Made by a program: the position numbers and the translations under genes. Below are positions 55,381 to 64,000 of a DNA stretch of 64,000 nucleotides, piece by piece. Position 1 is the stretch's first letter; each line of letters begins with the position of its first letter. The notes under the pieces were generated by a model that made no database searches, was not told the DNA's origin, and saw only the letters and a program-made list of their open reading frames with translations. Source of the DNA: Euzebyella saccharophila (GTDB lineage Bacteria > Bacteroidota > Bacteroidia > Flavobacteriales > Flavobacteriaceae); the NCBI RefSeq assembly GCF_014855495.1, contig NZ_JACYFJ010000001.1, positions 434,001 to 498,000 on the forward strand. Direction: 5' to 3'.

Positions 55381-56461
55381 TTTCCCACCTAAAAGAACTT
55401 GACAGTTTCACGGCAGACTTACTCATCTCATTATAGTTTTCTATAATATACTCAATTGCTCTACTAGTTTCGTTTACATCATTAGGAGGCACGGCAACTC
55501 CAGTACTTAAATTAGGAAAAAAGCCATCTACCGCTTCGTCTTTACAGAACACAATTGGTAAGCCTTGACTAAGAGCCTCAATATATACCAAACCGAAGGT
55601 TTCTTTTATAGAAGGCATGAGAAAAATATGGCAATCATTGAATATTTGAAAAAGTGAATTAAAATCATTTATTCGGCCCCAATATTTCACATTTTCATTG
55701 AAAAGGATCTCTACTTTCTTTAGAAAAGGTCCGGACCCCACAATATCCAAAGTTGCCAACGTTTTCGATTTAGAATTAAATAGGTTCATTGCCTTAATAA
55801 CAATATCCAATTTCTTTCTCTCGATAATTTGGCCAACGTACAATAGTTTAATAGGTTGAGACAATTCTTTGGTCCTGGATTCAGTACTGAACCATTTATC
55901 ATCAATGGCATTGGGAATGACGGCCACTTTACTCTCAAAATTTTTAAAAAAGGAACTTAAATATTTCTCCTTAAGAAGGTTTACATAAGTTGGGTTGATA
56001 AAAATAACTCTCTCCGCGGATTCCATTATTTTATTTCCAAACCTTCTTTCGTAGACCATAAGTCTAAAGAAGTAAAAAAGGTCCGTTGCGCGAACATTAA
56101 CAACATATGGGATGCCAAACTCTTTGTTAAGCAAGTACGCAACCCCTCCATCGCTAAACAAAAAATGGGCATGAACCAAACCAACAGATTCTATGTCTAC
56201 CTTCGATAATAAATCTTTATAAATGATTTGTATTTTTCTTCTGAACCTAAGCTTAAACAGAAGGTTATTTTTTAGTATGTGCGAGTAATGATATTCACTA
56301 TTCTCTATACTTTCATCCCTATTTCCATTGATTTGATCTGCATTTCTAACTGGCACATATATAATTTGTCTATATCCCCGCTCCGACAGCTTACTGACCA
56401 AGTTTACGTATATCTTCTGTATTGAAAAAGCACTGGAAATTTGTAATAGTTTATCTCGCAT
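55334..56461 (-). CDS. glycosyltransferase family 4 (GT-B)
   Basis: This is a 375-residue GT-B protein. The acceptor half has QISSAFSIQKIYVNLVSKLSERGYRQIIYVPV and VHAHFLFSDGGVAYLLNKEFGIPYVVNVRATD. The donor half has LLYVGQIIERKKLDIVIKAM, LDIVGSGPFLKKVEIL and the EX7E motif in MPSIKETFGLVYIEALSQGLPIVFC. The acceptor and sugar are unknown. It overlaps both neighbours (47 bp with the ligase gene if the 55380 start is used, and 11 bp with the polymerase gene). Confidence 0.87.
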   Translation of the reverse strand: MRDKLLQISSAFSIQKIYVNLVSKLSERGYRQIIYVPVRNADQINGNRDESIENSEYHYSHILKNNLLFKLRFRRKIQIIYKDLLSKVDIESVGLVHAHFLFSDGGVAYLLNKEFGIPYVVNVRATDLFYFFRLMVYERRFGNKIMESAERVIFINPTYVNLLKEKYLSSFFKNFESKVAVIPNAIDDKWFSTESRTKELSQPIKLLYVGQIIERKKLDIVIKAMNLFNSKSKTLATLDIVGSGPFLKKVEILFNENVKYWGRINDFNSLFQIFNDCHIFLMPSIKETFGLVYIEALSQGLPIVFCKDEAVDGFFPNLSTGVAVPPNDVNETSRAIEYIIENYNEMSKSAVKLSSSFRWENVAGKHHEIYEKIIG

Positions 56462-57701
56462 AACTTCTATTCAGAAAAAGATAAGCAAAAATAACAAAGA
56501 ACACCAACCCATGAGTTAACAATAGTGTAGTAAAAAATGACGTGTTCATGTAGTATATGTAAACAAACACTAGCCCAAAAAATATAGGGTTCATTTTTAT
56601 TTGTTTCAAAAGAAGAAAAACAAACCCAATAAACAGCGAATGCAACAAAACCCCTATGTAACCCATTGAAAAATAACCCTCGGTTATCAACCCCACATTG
56701 GCGTTCAATCCTTCCTTCTGCAAAAGAACCTCTCCCACATAATAGTTAGGAGTCTGCTCTAAAGGATATTTGAAAAACAAACCGCCTATTGAATTATGGC
56801 TCCAAAACGTAGGGTTACTGCCAAAATACGAATAAAAGGTATTATCCATCCTTGCTGGCGTAAATAAAACTCTTCTAAGAAAAGAGTTGACTAAGAATGT
56901 ATTATCCGAAACTAAGAAAACTATCAAACCTAAAAAACACAATCCGAAAAAGAGATAAAGCAAATTATGGAGTTTATCTAGGTAGTTTCTTCCTTTAAAG
57001 AAAAATATGGCAGCAATCATACCGATAAATATACTTTTTAATGCACCCACCAAGAAGATAAAACTAATCATAAACACCCCCAATAAAACTAGCCACCAGT
57101 TTTTGTTCAAAAGACCGATAATCAATAAAGACGGCAGTATAACTCTAGAAAGAGGAGCGCTCAAATAACCGAAATAGCTATCTTGAATCCCTCTAAAATA
57201 CAATCTTGTTTCATAAACATCCGATAACATTAAATTTCTATAATTTACATGCGGTAAATACTTTATGAAGATTGGCACAAACAAAATAACCGAGATTAAT
57301 AATACTATTGTCAGCATTTCTCCCTTAAGGCGTATTATCTTAAATTCCATTCGAAAGAAAGAACACGAAAAAAGTACTAGCAACAGAATTGCATTGGAGG
57401 CCATCGGTTGTATTAAACCGTCATTAAACTGATAGTAAATTACCTGTCCAAAAAAATAGAGAATGAATATAACATGCCAAATAGTATAAAAAAAATCTCC
57501 TTTGACCTTGGTTCCTATTATAACCATAGGGATAAAAAAGAACCAACCTATTATTACTTTACCGATAAGTATATCATGGTCATGCCCCATATAACCATAC
57601 ATGTCCTTAATTATAAAAACATAAACGCTGGTTATAATTATGAAGGTTATTGATTCTAATAATAAAACACTCCTTTTGTTATGTTTGAGCGGTATTTTCA
57701 A
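56451..57701 (-). CDS. O-antigen polymerase-like (Wzy) membrane protein
   Basis: This 416-residue membrane protein has about 11-12 helices and no strong sequence signature. The large loop (about 270-330) with NSIGGLFFKYPLEQTPNYYVGEVLLQKEGLNANVGLITEGYFSMGYIGVLLHSLF resembles oligosaccharide repeat-unit polymerases. It sits between a flippase and a glycosyltransferase, overlapping both, which supports the Wzy call. It is clearly AT-rich, as is usual for wzx and wzy genes exchanged between strains. Confidence 0.7.
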   Translation of the reverse strand: MKIPLKHNKRSVLLLESITFIIITSVYVFIIKDMYGYMGHDHDILIGKVIIGWFFFIPMVIIGTKVKGDFFYTIWHVIFILYFFGQVIYYQFNDGLIQPMASNAILLLVLFSCSFFRMEFKIIRLKGEMLTIVLLISVILFVPIFIKYLPHVNYRNLMLSDVYETRLYFRGIQDSYFGYLSAPLSRVILPSLLIIGLLNKNWWLVLLGVFMISFIFLVGALKSIFIGMIAAIFFFKGRNYLDKLHNLLYLFFGLCFLGLIVFLVSDNTFLVNSFLRRVLFTPARMDNTFYSYFGSNPTFWSHNSIGGLFFKYPLEQTPNYYVGEVLLQKEGLNANVGLITEGYFSMGYIGVLLHSLFIGFVFLLLKQIKMNPIFFGLVFVYIYYMNTSFFTTLLLTHGLVFFVIFAYLFLNRSYAR

Positions 57702-58953
57702 CTTGATATCTATAGGATTGATGTATTATTAGTACTCCGTAAACGACGTAAAAGAAAATTAGAATTATAGTGTATATCCACAAATATTGCTGAATTGAAA
57801 AACCCTTTAAAAAGAAAAGGTAAAGAATAGCCGCGAATTTTGCTAACTCCCAGAGCGAATTTACCTTAAATTTCTTTAAGGCAATTAAAACCTTTCCCAA
57901 AGGAGAAAATACTAATATTACAGCCGACGCATAAACCAATGTTTTAGCATATTGGCCCGATTTTTCCCAGCCTTCACCACCAATTAAAGTAAATACCCTC
58001 TCCCCAAAAAACTCTATGAATAGTATAAACAAACTTGAAACAAAAAATAATAACCCCATTACGGAAAGAATTAGAGGCATAATTTTTTTTCTCCTATTCA
58101 CTAGATTGCTTACCCTTTGAAATACCACTTGTGAAATTGCTACAGAAACAAAGACGGAAGGCACGGACAGAATTCGCTGTGTAAATTCTAGATACCCCAC
58201 CTCAACAATATCAAAGTTGTCTAATATCAAAAAGGTTAACGCCCCTGTAACAAACGTATTTAGAACATTTGGTATAAGTGTATATATGGGCAGTTCCCTA
58301 TATTCTACAAAAACCTTTCTCAACTTTTTTTGGTTGAGTATTTTAAATCTGCTAAGCTTGTTCGCCTTCCAAAAGGCGAATAATCCTTGAACAAAATTTC
58401 CTACAGCATCTCCTATCACAAGTCCATCAGTGCTCCTTAATTCCCCTAGCGCTACTTGAGTGCCTCCTTCCGTAAGTCTTCTTGATAATTTACTGGTAGA
58501 TGAAAGCATGAATTTGCGCCTACGGACCAGATATAAATTAAAAACATTAAATACTGCGTAGAAGAAAGAACTTAATGGAAGAAGGTATAAAGCGGCTAGT
58601 GTAAGGCCTTCAAGACCAGCTAAAAACTCATCCGCAAAAAATAAGATTAAAAGACCCAATACGAAAGCTACCAGTAAACTTAAAAAAAGACAGAGATAAA
58701 CAATGTGTTTTGCATCGGTGTCTTTTTTTGGAAGTAAAATAGCATTCTCATATTTAAAACAAGATAGGGCAACCAAAATGGAAAAACATTTTAAAAACAC
58801 ATCATAAGCACCAAACTCTTCAGGAGTAAAAGTGCGTTTTAAATACGGTTGCAAAGCAAGTGGTATGGCACTTGCCGCAATAATTCCCAATGATAGTATA
58901 ACAACATCCTTAGAGATAGATAAAAACGAGTTCAGCTTCTTACTTTTTTCCAT
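57679..58953 (-). CDS. O-antigen flippase (Wzx)
   Basis: This 424-residue protein has about 12-14 membrane helices. It begins KLNSFLSISKDVVILSLGIIAASAIPLALQPYLKRTFTPEEFGAYDVF, typical of Wzx-type flippases, with the PEEFGAYDVF segment after the first helices. It should move the undecaprenyl-linked repeat unit to the periplasmic face. I chose the ATG at 58953 rather than the TTG at 58956. It overlaps the wzy-like gene by 23 bp and is AT-rich. Confidence 0.87.
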   Translation of the reverse strand: MEKSKKLNSFLSISKDVVILSLGIIAASAIPLALQPYLKRTFTPEEFGAYDVFLKCFSILVALSCFKYENAILLPKKDTDAKHIVYLCLFLSLLVAFVLGLLILFFADEFLAGLEGLTLAALYLLPLSSFFYAVFNVFNLYLVRRRKFMLSSTSKLSRRLTEGGTQVALGELRSTDGLVIGDAVGNFVQGLFAFWKANKLSRFKILNQKKLRKVFVEYRELPIYTLIPNVLNTFVTGALTFLILDNFDIVEVGYLEFTQRILSVPSVFVSVAISQVVFQRVSNLVNRRKKIMPLILSVMGLLFFVSSLFILFIEFFGERVFTLIGGEGWEKSGQYAKTLVYASAVILVFSPLGKVLIALKKFKVNSLWELAKFAAILYLFFLKGFSIQQYLWIYTIILIFFYVVYGVLIIHQSYRYQVENTAQT

Positions 58954-59066
58954 CAAGGAATAATTGCATATTAAGTACTACACTGTAAAATATGATAGCC
59001 ATGATAAGATTTTTGACTAAGCTAAAACCTTTAATCCATCAAAAACCCGGAAACAAAGAATTTTTC

Positions 59067-61098
<2,032 letters not shown>

Positions 61099-61099
<1 letters not shown>

Positions 61100-61680
61100 T
61101 ATTTTGTACGTGTTACCTTATTATCTACCAATTGGTATTCTTGCTTGCTTTCAGGGCAAACAGCCATACCCTCTTCGTTAAATTGCAAACGATGACCATA
61201 CTCACCAACCCATCCTATTTGTTTGGCCGGATTACCGACTAAGAGTGCGAAGGCCGGTACATCTTTGGTTACTACGGCACCTGCCCCTATAAAGGCATAT
61301 TCCCCTATATCGTTACCACAAACTATTGTAGCGTTCGCTCCTATGGAAGCCCCTTTTTTTACGATTGTAGATGCATACTCCCCTCTTCTATTAATGGCGC
61401 TTCGCGGATTGATTACGTTCGTGAATACCATGGAAGGACCCAGAAAAACATCATCTTCACAGGTAACTCCGGTGTAAATGGATACATTATTTTGAACCTT
61501 TACGTTGGAACCCAATTTAACATCTGGAGAAACCACTACATTTTGACCGATATTACACCTTTCACCTAATTCGCAGTTGGGCATTATATGGGAAAAGTGC
61601 CAAATTTTTGTTCCTTTTCCAATAATACAACCATCATCAACAACTGCTGTTTCGTGTACGAAGTAATCTTGCTCTGACAT
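61099..61680 (-). CDS. hexapeptide-repeat sugar N-acetyltransferase (WbpD/WlbB-like)
   Basis: This is a 193-residue left-handed β-helix acetyltransferase. Hexapeptide repeats run through [78 protein letters not shown], followed by the family loop [12 protein letters not shown]. It should acetylate the 3-amino group to give UDP-2,3-diacetamido-glucuronic acid. The C-terminal 30 residues are a less ordered tail with [10 protein letters not shown], possibly a small metal-binding extension. Confidence 0.9.
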
Positions 61681-61689
61681 CGATACTAT

Positions 61690-62472
61690 TTAATGTTCTG
61701 ATTCTAAAACGCTGTAAACTGGCCTACGAGCAAAAGTACGATAATTCTTTACTTTTTGAACCTCGGTCTTTTCTAACAGTGAATTCTTCTTTAATATGTC
61801 AATCGCAAAAGAATACCAGGTGTGTTCTACGCCGTCTGTAAAATGTTTGAGTCCATAATCGGTACTGCCTAATATTATCAGGCTTAAAATATACTTCGCC
61901 AAATTATCGGCATGGGTGGGGCAGCCGGTTTGCGCATCGGTTATGGATAAAGGCTCTCCTTTTTGGGCCTTTGCCAATATAGTTTTATAAAAATTATTTC
62001 CAAATTCGGAGTAAAGCCAAGAAGTGCGAACTATAAAAAACCTTTTCATTAGAGCCCTTACTTTAACTTCGCCTTCTAACTTAGAAGCTCCGTAAACATT
62101 AATAGGGTTGGTCTTATCTAAAATCGTATACGGTTCTCCTTTCGCCCCGTCGAACACGTAATCCGTGGAAATATGGATTAAAATAGTGCCATTAGCTTCG
62201 CATTCTCGGGCAATATTAGCTGTACCTTGAGAATTTACAAGAAAAGCCTTTTGAGGCTCTCTTTCTGCTATTTCAACGTTCGTATAGGCCGCACAATTAA
62301 TACAATAATCAAATTTGTTATTAGCGAAAACTTCGGCAATACTATTTTCATTAGAAATATCCAGCTCGCCCGAATTTTTAAAATGAAATTCAATTTCGGG
62401 ATAATCACCCTGGAGCTCTTGAATACTCTTGCCTAATTGCCCATTAGCCCCTGTCACCAATACTGATAGCAT
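61690..62472 (-). CDS. rmlD: dTDP-4-dehydrorhamnose reductase
   Basis: This is the last enzyme of dTDP-L-rhamnose synthesis. The 260 residues have the Rossmann start LVTGANGQLGKSIQEL, the SDR active-site Tyr-Lys equivalent in NPINVYGASKLEGE, and HISTDYVFDGAKGEPYTI. It is somewhat short at the C-terminus (relatives are 280-300) but keeps the substrate-binding WYSFAIDIL and RRPVYSVLES blocks. I chose the ATG at 62472; it overlaps rmlC by 29 bp. Confidence 0.94.
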   Translation of the reverse strand: MLSVLVTGANGQLGKSIQELQGDYPEIEFHFKNSGELDISNENSIAEVFANNKFDYCINCAAYTNVEIAEREPQKAFLVNSQGTANIARECEANGTILIHISTDYVFDGAKGEPYTILDKTNPINVYGASKLEGEVKVRALMKRFFIVRTSWLYSEFGNNFYKTILAKAQKGEPLSITDAQTGCPTHADNLAKYILSLIILGSTDYGLKHFTDGVEHTWYSFAIDILKKNSLLEKTEVQKVKNYRTFARRPVYSVLESEH

Positions 62473-63013
62473 CAAAATAAGATTTTAAAGTGGGTAGTTC
62501 TTGGTCCTTTGATGAAACTATGGCATCATTCATATCAATCTGCCAATCTATTTCTAATTGTTCGTCCGCATAAAAAATACCCGCTTCTGAAGAGGGGTGA
62601 TAATAGGCATCGCACTTATAACTGAACACAGCCTCGTCACTTAGAACAACAAAACCATGAGCTATACCTTTTGGCATAAAAACCTGCTTTCTGTTTTCTT
62701 CTGTAAGGGTAAACTTAAGATGTTTACCAAAGGTGGGGCTTTCCTTTCTAATATCTACCACTACATCCAAAACCTTTCCTTTAATCGTCTGCACAAGTTT
62801 AGCCTGTGCAAATTCACCCTTCTGAAAGTGTAGACCCCTAATGACATTTTTTGTAGATACGGATATATTGTCTTGCACAAAAGAAACATTTAATCCGGTA
62901 GCATTTTTAAATTTCTCGTGATGAAAAGACTCGAAAAATTGTCCGCGTTCATCTGCAAATACTTTTGGCGTAACTACAAAACAACCTTCTATTTCTGTTT
63001 TTTCAATTTCCAT
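62444..63013 (-). CDS. rmlC: dTDP-4-dehydrorhamnose 3,5-epimerase
   Basis: This is a cupin epimerase, third in dTDP-rhamnose synthesis. From the ATG at 63013 it has 189 residues. Typical blocks are FADERGQFFESFHHEKF, NVIRGLHFQKGEFAQAKLVQTIKGKVLDVVVDIRKESPTFGKH, with the catalytic His, and MPKGIAHGFVVLSDEAVFSYKCDAYYHP, with the Tyr of the active site. It overlaps rmlD at its 3' end and lies 4-7 bp after rmlA. Confidence 0.95.
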   Translation of the reverse strand: MEIEKTEIEGCFVVTPKVFADERGQFFESFHHEKFKNATGLNVSFVQDNISVSTKNVIRGLHFQKGEFAQAKLVQTIKGKVLDVVVDIRKESPTFGKHLKFTLTEENRKQVFMPKGIAHGFVVLSDEAVFSYKCDAYYHPSSEAGIFYADEQLEIDWQIDMNDAIVSSKDQELPTLKSYFDAISIGDRG

Positions 63014-63020
63014 CAAACCT

Positions 63021-63884
63021 TTATTCTCTAAGTAGGTTAATCAAATATTCCCCATAACCGCTTTTCATTAAGGGTTCGGCCAGTTCTTTGAGTTGAGTTT
63101 CATCTATAAAGCCCATTTGATAGGCCACCTCTTCTATTGCACCGATTTTAAGTCCTTGCCTTTCCTCAATTACTTGAACATACTGCGACGCTTGCATAAG
63201 GGAGGTAAAGGTTCCCGTATCTAACCAAGCGGTTCCCCTATCCAAAACAGACACCTGTAATTTCTCTTGTAATAAGTAATGTTTATTGACATCGGTAATT
63301 TCTAGCTCACCTCTATTGCTTGGCTGAATTTGCTTCGCAATATGGACCACCTCATTATCATAAAAATAAATGCCAGGTACAGCATAGTTTGATTTTGGCT
63401 TGCTCGGTTTTTCTTCAATACTAATGGCCTTTCCATTCTTATCAAACTCCACTACCCCATAGCGCTGGGGATTCTGCACGTGGTAGGCGTAAATGATGCC
63501 CCCTTCGGGGTTATTGTTCTGTTGTAATAGGGAAGCCAATCCCGACCCATAAAAGATATTGTCTCCGAGAATTAAGGCCACTTTATCATTCCCAATAAAC
63601 TTCTCCCCGATAATAAAGGCCTCTGCAAGCCCATTGGGCTGCTCTTGCGCAAGGTATTCGAATGCACAGCCATAATTGCTACCATCGCCTAAAAGTTCTT
63701 TAAATAAATCTAAGTCTTTTGGAGTGGTGATGATTAAGATTTCCCTTATACCCGCAGAAAGAAGAGTTGCCAAAGGATAATAAATCATTGGCTTATCGTA
63801 CACAGGCATCAATTGCTTGCTTACTGCCATTGTAAGAGGGTATAATCTTGTTCCGGAGCCTCCTGCCAGAATGATTCCTTTCAT
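63021..63884 (-). CDS. rmlA: glucose-1-phosphate thymidylyltransferase
   Basis: This is the first enzyme of dTDP-rhamnose synthesis, which joins dTTP and glucose-1-phosphate. The 287 residues begin [38 protein letters not shown], the nucleotidyltransferase signature with G-G-S-G-T-R, and include [16 protein letters not shown] and [10 protein letters not shown]. Length is normal for the family. It precedes rmlC and follows rmlB on the minus strand. Confidence 0.97.
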   Translation of the reverse strand: MKGIILAGGSGTRLYPLTMAVSKQLMPVYDKPMIYYPLATLLSAGIREILIITTPKDLDLFKELLGDGSNYGCAFEYLAQEQPNGLAEAFIIGEKFIGNDKVALILGDNIFYGSGLASLLQQNNNPEGGIIYAYHVQNPQRYGVVEFDKNGKAISIEEKPSKPKSNYAVPGIYFYDNEVVHIAKQIQPSNRGELEITDVNKHYLLQEKLQVSVLDRGTAWLDTGTFTSLMQASQYVQVIEERQGLKIGAIEEVAYQMGFIDETQLKELAEPLMKSGYGEYLINLLRE

Positions 63885-63929
63885 AAATTCGCCCTTTGAA
63901 TTTCTAATTTATTTTCTACAAATAGATTC

Positions 63930-64000
63930 TCAATTCTCTAGATACCAGGTGACCGTTTGTTTTATTCCGGCGTCAAAACTCGCTTCGGGTGTCCAACCTA
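63930..64000 (-). CDS. rmlB: dTDP-glucose 4,6-dehydratase, C-terminal end (5' part beyond window)
   Basis: The last 22 codons of a gene enter from the right edge: the minus strand reads GWTPEASFDAGIKQTVTWYLEN and then TGA. GWTPxxxFxxGIxxTVxWYLxN is the conserved C-terminus of RmlB. Its place directly upstream of rmlA completes the rmlBACD order. Nothing else of it can be seen. Confidence 0.85.
   Translation of the reverse strand, partial: GWTPEASFDAGIKQTVTWYLEN

Overview
The window is chromosomal DNA from a member of the Flavobacteriaceae (phylum Bacteroidota), probably a marine genus. The evidence is an SprE/PorW-type gliding and type IX secretion lipoprotein, a SusC/SusD pair, an F-type ATP synthase operon that lacks atpD and atpC, several small families typical of flavobacteria (DUF4254, DUF6427, DUF6341, DUF4292, DUF5687), A-rich leaders instead of strong Shine-Dalgarno sites, and TAnnTTTG-type -7 boxes. 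I saw no rRNA, tRNA, CRISPR array, transposase or phage gene.

Layout. 1-8.8 kb holds housekeeping and stress genes: katG (cut by the window edge), plsC, trpS, a secreted M28 peptidase, a secreted VOC protein, an AraC regulator, dprA, an HU-like/SPOR protein, an acyl-CoA thioesterase and an aldo/keto reductase. 8.9-13.8 kb is a conserved envelope block: EnvC-like activator, DUF4292 lipoprotein, TPR protein, dut and a flippase. 14-25 kb holds an MFS transporter, then atpG, an inserted S23 four-helix-bundle gene, atpA-H-F-E-B, two small membrane proteins, a bactofilin and sprE, all on the minus strand. 25-36 kb holds an unknown helical protein, a YiaA-like protein, an ABC/DUF5687 exporter pair, a PaaE-like reductase, an SLC13 permease, a patatin and an HtrA protease.

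36.5-45.6 kb is the most distinctive block. A TIGR04282-type glycosyltransferase is followed by SusC, SusD, a sodium:solute symporter, a fused metallophosphoesterase/AhpD-like protein and an ArsS-type radical SAM enzyme. The genes from susD onward are tightly coupled (overlapping stop and start codons). This is an arsenosugar-type biosynthetic module joined to a complete two-membrane uptake route. A TetR gene follows.

46.4-50.6 kb holds a family 9 glycosyltransferase, DUF4254, DUF6427, DUF6341 and purD. 50.8-64 kb is an O-antigen type surface polysaccharide cluster: a WecA-like initiating transferase, glycosyltransferases, a wecB/wbpI epimerase broken by an internal deletion, a ligase, a polymerase, a flippase, WbpB/E/D-like genes for a diacetamido-uronic acid, and rmlD-C-A-B for dTDP-rhamnose.

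Two signals that the genes do not explain stand out. First, a 20-bp TetR-type palindrome (near AACCGACCGGnnAGTCGGTT) occurs as three pairs, upstream of araC, sprE and tetR, and the two members of each pair lie 124-128 bp apart, about 12 helical turns. Second, the 13-mer TTCGTATACGATT occurs in three intergenic regions.
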